DNA of 45,098 nt, from NCBI RefSeq assembly GCF_000239795.1, contig NZ_CAFJ01000463.1, positions 1-45,098 of the forward strand, given 5' to 3'. Both the position numbers and the translations under genes were made by a program. This DNA comes from Bradyrhizobium sp. STM 3809. GTDB taxonomy: Bacteria > Pseudomonadota > Alphaproteobacteria > Rhizobiales > Xanthobacteraceae. Of this stretch, positions 9,878 to 17,226 are shown one piece after another. The notes under the pieces are model-generated. The model searched no databases and was not told where the DNA came from. It saw only the letters and a list, made by a program, of their open reading frames with translations. The number at the start of each line of letters is the position of its first letter. Positions within the stretch are counted from its first letter, which is position 1.

Positions 9878-11269
9878 ATGAACGACAGCAGCAGCCTGCC
9901 ATCTCCGTCCGCCGGCCTGGATGCGGTGTTCGCCCATATCGAGAGCAACAGGCAAGACTTTCTCGCCCGCGTGATGGACTATGTGCGTCATCCCTCGATC
10001 AGCGCGCACAATGTCGGCATCACCGAGGTCGCCGTGCTGCTCGTGAAGATGCTGCGGGAGATCGGGCTGGAAGCCGAGACGGTGCCGACCGCTGGCCATC
10101 CGATGGTGCTGGGACGTTGGCACCACAAGCCGGGCGCACCGACCGTGCTGCTGTATGGCCATTACGACGTGCAGCCGCCGGATCCGCTCGATCTGTGGCT
10201 GAGCCCGCCCTTCGAGCCGACCATCCGCGACGGCCGCATTTACGCGCGCGGCATCGGCGACAACAAGGGCCAGCATTTCGCGCAGTTGATGGCGATCGAA
10301 TCCCATCTCAATGTGCACGGCGAGCTGCCCTGCAACGTCACCGTTCTGCTCGAAGGCGAGGAGGAGATCGGCAGTCCGCGCATCGCCGGTTTCGTCGCTG
10401 AACATCGCGAGCGGCTGACGGCGGATGTCGTCGTGACCGCGGATGGTCCGATGCATCCCTCGGGCCGTCCGACCATGACCTATGGCGTTCGTGGCATGTG
10501 CTCGTTCGAGCTGCGCGCCAGGCATGCGAATCGGGACGTGCATTCCGGCAATCTCGGCGGGATCGTGCCGAATCCGATCTGGACCCTGGTGCATCTGCTC
10601 GGGACGATGAAGAACGCCGCCGGTGAGATCACCATCGAGGGTGTGCATGATGCCATCGTGCCGCCCAGCGCGCTCGACGTCGCTGCGGTGAAGCGCCTGC
10701 CGCTCGATCTCGACGCTGCCAAAGCGAGCCTCGGCCTCAGCCGCCTCGATGCGCCGGCGGAGCGCGGCTACTACGAAAGGCTGATGTTTCATCCGACGCT
10801 GACCATCAACGGCTTTCACGGCGGCTATGGCGGACCTGGCAGCAAGACTGTCCTTCCCTGCGAGGCGTTCGTGAAGTGCGACATCCGCCTGGTCGAGGCC
10901 ATGACGCCGGACGACGTGCTGTCGAAGGTCGAGGCACATGTGAAAAAGCATGCACCCGAGGTCGAGTTCATCCGGCGCGGCGGCATGCTGCCGTCGCGGG
11001 TGCCGCTCGATTCGCCCTTCGCTGCGATCATCCGCGACGCGATCACGCTGGCGCAGGGCGTCACGCCGCTCGAATTCCCCTGCACTGGCGGCAGCTTGCC
11101 GGACTACGTCTTCACCAAGATCCTGGGCGTGCCGGCTTTCGTCGTGCCTTATGCCAATGCCGACGAAGCCAACCACGCGCCCAACGAGAACATGACGATC
11201 GATTGCTTCACCAACGGCATCCGCACAGGGGCTGCGCTGCTCGACCGGGTCGGCGCGAGCTGCTTCTAG
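9878..11269 (+). CDS. M20-family metallodipeptidase
   Basis: Zinc-dependent dipeptidase or amidohydrolase of peptidase family M20 (463 residues). The metal and catalytic residues are present in order: GHYDVQPPD (H95, D97), GIGDNKG (bridging D128) and LEGEEEIGSP (E162 general base, E163 ligand), followed by the lid/dimerisation domain (SGNLGGIVPNP) and the C-terminal ligand region containing NHAPNE. The long insert and overall layout match the carnosinase/DUG-type dipeptidase subgroup. ATG 9878 is chosen because an AGGAG sits at 9862-9866; the frame is open to 9779 but runs through the terminator hairpin. It is monocistronic and probably hydrolyses small peptides or N-acyl amino acids in the cytoplasm. 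Confidence 0.9.
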   Translation: MNDSSSLPSPSAGLDAVFAHIESNRQDFLARVMDYVRHPSISAHNVGITEVAVLLVKMLREIGLEAETVPTAGHPMVLGRWHHKPGAPTVLLYGHYDVQPPDPLDLWLSPPFEPTIRDGRIYARGIGDNKGQHFAQLMAIESHLNVHGELPCNVTVLLEGEEEIGSPRIAGFVAEHRERLTADVVVTADGPMHPSGRPTMTYGVRGMCSFELRARHANRDVHSGNLGGIVPNPIWTLVHLLGTMKNAAGEITIEGVHDAIVPPSALDVAAVKRLPLDLDAAKASLGLSRLDAPAERGYYERLMFHPTLTINGFHGGYGGPGSKTVLPCEAFVKCDIRLVEAMTPDDVLSKVEAHVKKHAPEVEFIRRGGMLPSRVPLDSPFAAIIRDAITLAQGVTPLEFPCTGGSLPDYVFTKILGVPAFVVPYANADEANHAPNENMTIDCFTNGIRTGAALLDRVGASCF

Positions 11270-11836
11270 AGTGGAATCGGTCATCACGATTTTTTGCGCC
11301 GCGGATGTGGTCATCGCGCGGCCACGAAACGATGGCATTGAGCCCGCGTTTCCCCGGGGTCGGCACGAATCGATCGCGCGCGGCGACGTCGTGGTTGGAT
11401 TAACGCAGTTGATATCGCCTCGTTTCGAATGAGGATTATGTACCGTCGCTTCAGGGCTCGGAGCTGGCAGATGCACGACCCCGTTGACAATTCGCGTGAT
11501 CAGACGAGTTCCATCGGCGCCGGCTCGCCCAGCGAACCGGAGCGTACCGTGGCCGTGACGATTGCGCCCGACATCCATCCTGAGCCGTCGTTCGCGGTTG
11601 ACCCGGCAACCGGCCGCAGGGTCGGGCCTGAGGATCATGAGGGCGACGATGACGATCAGTGTCGGAAGGCCCGGCTGGTGACGCCGACGATGTGGCGGTG
11701 ATCGGCCCGCGGCAGGCGAGCTCCGCCAGTCCTGATCGGGAGTCCCGCCGGTTCAGAGCCGTCACCCGGTCTGTCGTTGTCGGCGGCGTGGTCTGCTCCT
11801 GCTGCTTGAGCTGCTTGTCGACATGCGATGCCGGGC
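11270..11836. other. Gene-free stretch
   Basis: About 570 bp without a convincing gene. Short open frames on both strands have poor composition, no good ribosome sites and no recognisable domains. It leads into the DUF892-like remnant, and the region is probably a decayed former gene zone. Confidence 0.5.
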
Positions 11837-11996
11837 GATGAGTTCCTGAAGAACACCTTCGTCGACTCATGCATTCGAGAACTTCGAGAACGCCGCCTAC
11901 AAGTCGCTGCTGGCGCTGTGCCGCGCTGCCGGCGTCGAGCGAGCCCGCGGCCCGCTGCAGCAGTCGCTGCAGCGTGAGCAGCGGCAGGCGGCCTGA
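11837..11996 (+). pseudogene. Frameshifted 3' remnant of a DUF892 (YciE-like) ferritin-fold gene
   Basis: Read from 11837 the frame gives DEFLKNTFVD. Shifting by one base near 11867, the frame from 11868 gives HAFENFENAAYKSLLALC, then PLQQSLQREQRQAA and a stop at 11994-11996. Together these resemble the last helices of DUF892/YciE ferritin-like proteins (pattern xxFExxExAxYKSLxxxAxxxG...LQQSLxEExxMA). No intact N-terminal part was found upstream. I read it as the decayed tail of a stress-related DUF892 gene. The call rests on motif recall over about 50 residues. Confidence 0.5.
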
Positions 11997-12048
11997 TCGT
12001 CGGTATCTCAGGCTGGGGCGGGAACCCGTCAACCCCATCGCAACCTCC

Positions 12049-12065
12049 GGTATCATCCGGATACC
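12049..12065. repeat. Short inverted repeat GGTATC-N5-GATACC
   Basis: Exact 6-bp arms around ATCCG, 30-40 bp upstream of the candidate small RNA below. It could be a regulator site for that transcript or chance. Confidence 0.35.
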
Positions 12066-12084
12066 CGCGAATCACCTGATCGGG

Positions 12085-12167
12085 TACACCAAATCCAGCC
12101 CTTCTTGGGGCGTTTCCTCCCTGGACTTGGGCCGCCTGCACTCCCGTGCGGGCGGCTTCTTTCTTTC
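12085..12167 (+). ncRNA. Candidate trans-acting small RNA with CCTCC loop and intrinsic terminator
   Basis: Between the DUF892 remnant and leuD, on the plus strand, a possible stem CCAGCCC...CTGG (about 12095-12125) exposes TTTCCTCC, an anti-Shine-Dalgarno-like motif. It is followed directly by a textbook terminator (12131-12167). No gene on this strand needs that terminator, since leuD is on the opposite strand and converges on it. Several alphaproteobacterial small RNAs combine exposed CCUCC loops with such a terminator. The 5' end and promoter are not identified; the stated start is a guess. Confidence 0.4.
12131..12167 (+). terminator. Strong intrinsic terminator, plus-strand orientation
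   Basis: GCCGCCTGCAC (12131-12141) pairs with GTGCGGGCGGC (12146-12156), one T-G wobble, tetraloop TCCC, followed by TTCTTTCTTT. It points rightwards, away from the decayed region and into the 3' end of leuD. Confidence 0.8.
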
Positions 12168-12175
12168 CGGAGGGA

Positions 12176-12796
12176 TCAGTCGGGTCGGTCCGGCAGCCGG
12201 GCCCATGGCCGTTCGGCCTGGTCGCGCTGTTCGAAGCGGCCGATGTCGCCGCTCAACGACAAGGTGAGGTCGAGATCGTCCCAGCCGTTGAGCAGCTTCG
12301 TTTGCCAGATCGGATCGATGGTGAACGAATAGTTGCGATTGCCGAACCTGATCAGGCAGTCATGGAGATCGACGGTCACCGCCGCGCCGGTCGTCTCGAT
12401 CAGCCCAAGGATCTCCTCCGCGTCGGCCTCGCTGACCTTGGCCGGCAGCAGGCCGTTGTTGACGGCGTTCGACGCGAAAATGTCGCCGAAGCTCGGCGCG
12501 ATCACGCAGCGGAAGCCGAAATCCACCAGCGCATAGACCGCCGCCTCGCGCGACGAGCCGGCGCCGAAATTGCGCCTTGTCACCAGCACCTCGGCGCGCT
12601 TTGCGGCGTCTGCGTTGAGCGGGAAATCCGGGCGCGGCGCGCCGGTCTCGTCGAAGCGCATGTCATGCAGGAGAAACTGTCCGTAGCCGTCGGCGCGCGA
12701 GCGCTTCATGAAGCGCGCCGGGATCAACTGATCGGTGTCGATGCTGGCGAGCGGCAAGGCGCAGGCCGATGTCGTGAGGCGATCGAAAGGTTTCAT
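12176..12796 (-). CDS. leuD: LeuD-like aconitase-family hydratase small subunit
   Basis: Small (swivel-domain) subunit of an aconitase-superfamily dehydratase/hydratase, 206 residues. Conserved segments are SIDTDQLIPARFMK, RNFGAGSSREAAVYAL and IAPSFGDIFASNAVNNGLLP. By homology it forms 3-isopropylmalate isomerase with LeuC. Its start overlaps the leuC stop by four bases (ATGA at 12793-12796), so the two are translationally coupled. The tight pairing, and an operon with an old-yellow-enzyme homologue next to a GntR-controlled catabolic operon, argue for a paralogue with another substrate; related LeuCD-type pairs act on citraconate or dimethylmaleate. I keep the symbol for the family only. It is the last gene of the minus-strand unit. 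Confidence 0.88.
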   Translation of the reverse strand: MKPFDRLTTSACALPLASIDTDQLIPARFMKRSRADGYGQFLLHDMRFDETGAPRPDFPLNADAAKRAEVLVTRRNFGAGSSREAAVYALVDFGFRCVIAPSFGDIFASNAVNNGLLPAKVSEADAEEILGLIETTGAAVTVDLHDCLIRFGNRNYSFTIDPIWQTKLLNGWDDLDLTLSLSGDIGRFEQRDQAERPWARLPDRPD

Positions 12797-14211
12797 GACG
12801 CGCTCCTCAACAGCGGCCGCACGTCGGTCAGATGGCCCGCTATGGCCGCCGCCGCGACCATCGCCGGCGACATCAGATGCGTGCGCGCACCCGGACCTTG
12901 CCGGCCCTTGAAGTTGCGGTTGGTGGTCGATGCGCAGCGCTCGCCCGACGGCACGAGATCGCCGTTCATGCCGACGCACATCGAGCAGCCCGGTCCCACC
13001 CAGTCGAGGCCGGCGGCGATGAAGATGCGATCGAGGCCTTCCTGCTCGGCCTGCTGCTTGACGAGGTGGGAGCCGGGCGACACCAGCCCCGGCACGCGCG
13101 CCGTGCGGCCGGCGAGGACGCTCGCCGCGGCGCGCAGATCCTCGATGCGGCTGTTGGTGCAGGAGCCGATGAAGACGCGGTCGATCCTGATCGTGTCGAG
13201 CGCCTGGCCGGGCGCGAGGCCCATGTAGTCGAGCGCCTCGCGGACATGGCTCGCGCGCGACGCATCGTCCATGGCGGCGGGGTCGGGCACCGACGCGCCG
13301 ATCGGCAGCGCATCCTCCGGGCTGATGCCCCAGGTCACGGTCGGCGCGATGTCCTTGCCATCGAGCAGGACCGCGCGGTCGAATGCCGCGTCGGCATCGC
13401 TCGTCAGCTCTCGCCAGGCCGCGATAGCGCCGTCGAGCACGTCGCCGGCGGGCGCGAGCGGCCGTCCCCTCACATAGGCGAACGTCGTCTCGTCAGGCGC
13501 AATCATGCCGCAGCGGGCGCCGCTTTCGATCGAAAGGTTGCAGAGCGTCAGCCGGCCCTCCATCGTCAGCGCGCGGATCGCGGATCCCGCATATTCGATG
13601 GCATGCCCCTGCGCGCCGTCGGCGCCGATCCTTGCGATGATCGAGAGCGCGATGTCCTTGGCGGTGATCCCCGGCGCGGTCGCACCGTCCACCGTGATGC
13701 GCATCCGCTTCGGCCTCTTCTGCCACAAGGTCTGCGTCAGCAGCACATGCGCGACCTCGGAGGCGCCGATCCCGAAGGCGAGTGCGCCGAAAGCGCCATG
13801 CGTCGAGGTGTGGCTGTCGCCGCAGACCATCGTCAGGCCGGGCAGGGTCAGGCCCTGCTCGGGACCGATCACGTGGACGATGCCCTGGCGCGGATCGTCG
13901 AAGCCGAACATGCGGATGGCGTTGGCGCGGCAATTGTCGTCGAGCTGACGGATCATGCCGGCGATGTCCGGCGCGACCTCGCTGAGCGCGCGCGTGCGTG
14001 TCGGCACATAATGATCCGCGACACCGATGGTGAGATCCGGCCGGCGCACTTTGGCGCGCTTCTCCTTGAGCTTGTTGAAGGCATGGAACGAGCCCTCGTG
14101 CACGAGGTGGCGGTCGATGAACAAGAGCTCTGCGCCGTCCTCGCGGCGCGTCACCACATGCGCATCCCATACCTTGTCGAACAGCGTTTGCGGCTGCCGC
14201 GTTGCCGTCAT
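12793..14211 (-). CDS. leuC: LeuC-like aconitase-family hydratase large subunit
   Basis: Large subunit of the aconitase-type enzyme, 472 residues, carrying the [4Fe-4S] cluster. The three cluster cysteines sit in GSCTNSR and GCSMCVGM. The N terminus has TLFDKVWDAH and LLFIDRHLVHE, and VCGDSHTSTHGAFGALAFG is the substrate-pocket block. Length and motifs match E. coli-type LeuC. In its usual role it interconverts 2- and 3-isopropylmalate. In this setting, with LeuD-like, an enoate/dienoyl reductase-like flavoprotein and, divergently, a PEPM/ICL-family lyase and HyuAB, hydration of a maleate-type acid is at least as likely (compare dimethylmaleate hydratase DmdAB of nicotinate fermenters). The upstream flavoprotein ends 41 bp before its start. 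Confidence 0.9.
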   Translation of the reverse strand: MTATRQPQTLFDKVWDAHVVTRREDGAELLFIDRHLVHEGSFHAFNKLKEKRAKVRRPDLTIGVADHYVPTRTRALSEVAPDIAGMIRQLDDNCRANAIRMFGFDDPRQGIVHVIGPEQGLTLPGLTMVCGDSHTSTHGAFGALAFGIGASEVAHVLLTQTLWQKRPKRMRITVDGATAPGITAKDIALSIIARIGADGAQGHAIEYAGSAIRALTMEGRLTLCNLSIESGARCGMIAPDETTFAYVRGRPLAPAGDVLDGAIAAWRELTSDADAAFDRAVLLDGKDIAPTVTWGISPEDALPIGASVPDPAAMDDASRASHVREALDYMGLAPGQALDTIRIDRVFIGSCTNSRIEDLRAAASVLAGRTARVPGLVSPGSHLVKQQAEQEGLDRIFIAAGLDWVGPGCSMCVGMNGDLVPSGERCASTTNRNFKGRQGPGARTHLMSPAMVAAAAIAGHLTDVRPLLRSAS

Positions 14212-14252
14212 TCCCGAATGTCCTCACTTGATGGCGTCAGCGACGCACCCAT

Positions 14253-16256
14253 TCATGTCGTGCCGTCCGCCGGCGAAGGGAAGGGGGCCCGCGCCGCCAT
14301 GTGGCCTTGATAGATCGCCTCCAGCGCGGTGCGCGGCGCATTGTTGTCGCCGGCCTGCAGCACCGGCAGTCCCGCCCGTCGCAGCGAGAGATACAGTGTC
14401 TGATCGGTGCTGTTGTGGTCCACCGCGACCAGCGCGGAGAAGCCGGTCAGGCGCTCGATGTCTCCGGTCGAGAGATCCTCGACCGCCAGGATCTGGCCAT
14501 CATAGGAGCGCACCGCGCGCAACGTCGCGATCCGCACCCTGCGCTCGCGCAGGCGGCGGCTGTTGGCGAGCGTCGAATAGATCGTGGTGCGCCAAGCGTA
14601 GCTGGTCGCCGGCACGAACAGGGTCACGGCCTTGCCGAGATCGGCGAAATGCTCAAGGGCTGCGAGCGTGCCCCATTCACCGGTGCGGTCGAACACCGCA
14701 ACGCATGCGCCGAGCTGCTCCGGCGCGCGCAGCGCGTCGGGCAGGGTGAACACCGGCCCGTTCCCGGAAACTGGCAAAGCCGCCGTGGTCGAGCCCGTCG
14801 CCAGCACGATGCGGTCGGCGCCGAATGCCGAGATCCCCGCGGCGTCCGCATTCTTGTTGAACACGACGGTCGCGCCGAGCCGCGTCAGCGCCGCGCTCTG
14901 GAACTCGACGAACGCCTTGAAATTCGCGCGCTTCGGCATCAGCCACGCCGTGCGCAGCTGTCCGCCGAGCTGGTCACTGCGCTCCCACAGCGTCACCTCG
15001 TGCCCGAGCGCAGCCGCGACGCGCGCGGCTTCCAGTCCGGCGGGGCCGCCGCCGACGACGAGCACCTTCCGGGTGGCGCCGCGCGGCAACGCTTCCGGCT
15101 CATCGAAGCGTCCTTCGAGCCCCGCGATCGGATTGATCAGGCAGCGGATCGGCAGGTTCCGCTCCAGCATGCCGGCGCAGCCCTGGTTGCAGCCGATGCA
15201 GCGGCGGATCTCGTGCGTGCGGCCCTCGATCGATTTCCTCACGATCGCCGGCTCGGCGAGATGCGCACGCGCCATGCCGACGGCGTCCGCGTCGCCCGCG
15301 GCGATCATCGCGTCGGCTTCGTCGAGCCCCGTGAAACGGCACACCGCAAAGACGGGCGTTTGGAAACCGCGCGCGCGCAGCTCATGGCGGATGCGGGCGG
15401 GCAGGGCGCGGAACGGTGCCGGGTCGAACGCCATGTCGGCCATCTGCGTCGCCAGCGAATAGCTCGCGACATAGGCGGAATGCGAGACGTTGACGAAATC
15501 GATCTTCGTCTGCCGCGCCAGCATCGGCACGATCTGCGCGGCCTCGTCGATCCCAAGCCCGCCCTCGGCATATTCCTCGCCGCTGATGCGGATGCCCAGG
15601 CAGAAGGTGGCGCCGAGTTCCGCGCGCAGCGCCGCGAGCACGCGGGCGGGAAAGCGCAGCCGGTTCTCCAGGCTGCCGCCATATTCGTCGCTGCGCTTGT
15701 TCGACAAGGGCGACATGAACTGCTGCAGCAGATGGCCGTGCGCCATCTGCAGCTCGATGCCGTCGAAGCCGGCGGCGACCAGGTTGCGCGCGGTGACGAG
15801 ATGGCCTTCGATCACCTGCTCCATGTCGAACTCGTCCATCGGCCGCGGCGGCAGCGCCGAGATCGACCATGGCACGGCCGAGGCGCCCCACGACACCGTG
15901 CGCTCGAAATCGCCCTCCACCTGCCGTCCGAGATGGATGATCTGGCCGAGCATGGCCGCGCCGTCCGCCTTCACGGGATCGGTGATGCGGCGGAACGGAT
16001 CGATGCAGGCGGGATCGAAGCCGCACACCGCCTGCGGCCGGCCCAGCGAATTGGCGTGCACGCGGATGGATTCGAAGATGATGGCGCCGACGCCGCCGCG
16101 CGCGCGGGCGCGGTGATAGGCGAGGTGCTGCAGACTCGGCAGATGGTGCTCGCCGAAATTGGTGGTGTGCGCGGGAACGAAGATGCGGTTGCGCCAGCGC
16201 AGGGGGCCGACGTCGAGCGGGCTCAGCGCCTGTGCATATGGCTGATGCTGCGACAA
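14253..16256 (-). CDS. FMN/FAD/4Fe-4S NADH:flavin oxidoreductase, dienoyl-CoA/enoate reductase-like
   Basis: Multidomain oxidoreductase of the 2,4-dienoyl-CoA reductase/trimethylamine dehydrogenase/enoate reductase type. It has an N-terminal old-yellow-enzyme TIM barrel binding FMN (segments PLRWRNRIFVPAHTTNFG, QMAHGHLLQQFMSPLSNKRS and SDEYGGSLENR), a cluster motif CIGCNQGC...C (Cx2Cx3C plus a fourth Cys 12 residues on), then FAD- and NAD-binding Rossmann halves starting GGGPAGLEAARVAA. Such enzymes reduce activated C=C bonds or demethylate amines. The likely start is TTG at 16254-16256, ten bases after a GGGAGG site; an ATG at 16286 lacks a ribosome site and would add ten residues. It is the first gene of the minus-strand unit with leuC and leuD, divergent from the GntR operon across a shared regulatory region. 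Confidence 0.88.
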   Translation of the reverse strand: MSQHQPYAQALSPLDVGPLRWRNRIFVPAHTTNFGEHHLPSLQHLAYHRARARGGVGAIIFESIRVHANSLGRPQAVCGFDPACIDPFRRITDPVKADGAAMLGQIIHLGRQVEGDFERTVSWGASAVPWSISALPPRPMDEFDMEQVIEGHLVTARNLVAAGFDGIELQMAHGHLLQQFMSPLSNKRSDEYGGSLENRLRFPARVLAALRAELGATFCLGIRISGEEYAEGGLGIDEAAQIVPMLARQTKIDFVNVSHSAYVASYSLATQMADMAFDPAPFRALPARIRHELRARGFQTPVFAVCRFTGLDEADAMIAAGDADAVGMARAHLAEPAIVRKSIEGRTHEIRRCIGCNQGCAGMLERNLPIRCLINPIAGLEGRFDEPEALPRGATRKVLVVGGGPAGLEAARVAAALGHEVTLWERSDQLGGQLRTAWLMPKRANFKAFVEFQSAALTRLGATVVFNKNADAAGISAFGADRIVLATGSTTAALPVSGNGPVFTLPDALRAPEQLGACVAVFDRTGEWGTLAALEHFADLGKAVTLFVPATSYAWRTTIYSTLANSRRLRERRVRIATLRAVRSYDGQILAVEDLSTGDIERLTGFSALVAVDHNSTDQTLYLSLRRAGLPVLQAGDNNAPRTALEAIYQGHMAARAPFPSPADGTT

Positions 16257-16323
16257 ATCGCGTGATCCTCCCGCTGCCCAATCCATGGCTCGATTGCTGC
16301 CTCGAGCGACACCGTCGAGCCCG

Positions 16324-16362
16324 TTGACCTAAGCTGTCATATTTTCTATACACCTACTGTAT
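16324..16362 (+). promoter_or_regulatory. Sigma-70-like promoter overlapped by ATACA-N5-TGTAT operator
   Basis: TTGACC (16324-16329) and TATACA (16347-16352) are spaced by 17 bp, a near-consensus sigma-70 promoter firing right toward the GntR gene. The palindrome ATACA-CCTAC-TGTAT (16348-16362) covers the -10 element and likely start site, an ideal place for a repressor. The same AT-rich patch lies upstream of the divergent flavoprotein-leuCD unit, so one site may control both directions. GntR-family operators are commonly short palindromes of this kind. Confidence 0.65.
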
Positions 16363-16401
16363 TGAAAGCAAGATAGCCTGCATCCACGGGACCTCTCACC
16401 C

Positions 16402-17226
16402 TTGCGCACCGCGTCCGAGCCGCTGAAGGCACGACGGATCTACCTGCTGCTGAAGGACAAGATCGCATCCGGCGAGCTTGCGGACGGCGAGCGGCTGCCG
16501 GGCGAGTTCGCGCTGGCCGAGGAGCACAACGTCTCCCGCGTCACCATTCGCCAGGCGCTCGACCTGCTGGCGTCCGAGGATCTGATCGCGAAGAAGAGCG
16601 GGCTCGGCACCTTCGTGCATCGGCCGCCCTCGAAGGTGCGCACGGTGCTCGCCGACGTTTCCAACGTGTTCGCGCATCTGATCGAGATGGGGCGGACGAC
16701 CGATGTGCGGCTGCTGTCGTTCGACTATGTCGTGCCGCCCGAGCAGATCCGCGAGGCCTTGCAGCTCGCCCCCGACGAGCGCTCGCAGCGCTCGGTGCGC
16801 GTCCGCCTCGTCGACGGCGTGCCGTTCTCCTATCTCATCGCCAACGTGCCCGAGCGCATCGGCCGCAACTATTCGCGCGAGGATCTCGCGCGCATGCCGC
16901 TGCTCGAATTGATCGAGCGCTCGGGGCTGACCAGCGCGTCAGCCCGTCAGGAAATCAGCGCCGTGCTGTCGAGCCCCGACGTGGCTGCGGCACTCGACAT
17001 CGATGTCGGCATGCCGCTCGTGGCCTTGCGCCGCACGGTCTACGGCAAGGACGGCCAGCCGATGGAGCACCTGCAGGCGCTCTACCGGCCCGACCGCTAC
17101 ACGTTGCAGATGAACCTCGAGCGGACGGGCGACGAAGGGCGCCGGCACTGGAGCCCGACCACCGAGGTGTACCGCAGGGAGCGCCCGCGCCGGCGGCCGC
17201 CAGTCAGGAAAGTGGGGAAGTCATGA
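16402..17226 (+). CDS. GntR-family regulator, HutC subfamily (UTRA domain)
   Basis: A 274-residue repressor-type regulator. The N-terminal winged helix (about 10-75) shows LPGEFALAEEHNVSRVTIRQ and the wing segment KKSGLGTFV. The C-terminal UTRA effector domain (about 95-250) includes RSVRVRLVDGVPFSYLIANV and LVALRRTVYGKDGQPMEHLQ, the last typical of HutC-type regulators that bind small carboxylates, sugars or amino-acid derivatives. The start is TTG 16402, in the position expected after the promoter; no upstream ATG fits. Its stop overlaps the binding-protein start by four bases (ATGA at 17223-17226), so regulator and transporter are co-translated. It most likely represses its own operon and the divergent unit until the imported substrate or a metabolite binds. 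Confidence 0.9.
   Translation: MRTASEPLKARRIYLLLKDKIASGELADGERLPGEFALAEEHNVSRVTIRQALDLLASEDLIAKKSGLGTFVHRPPSKVRTVLADVSNVFAHLIEMGRTTDVRLLSFDYVVPPEQIREALQLAPDERSQRSVRVRLVDGVPFSYLIANVPERIGRNYSREDLARMPLLELIERSGLTSASARQEISAVLSSPDVAAALDIDVGMPLVALRRTVYGKDGQPMEHLQALYRPDRYTLQMNLERTGDEGRRHWSPTTEVYRRERPRRRPPVRKVGKS

Noticed and set aside
11429..11701. A 90-codon plus-strand frame in the gap after the M20 dipeptidase
   Set aside because: Weak ribosome site, biased composition and no recognisable motif.
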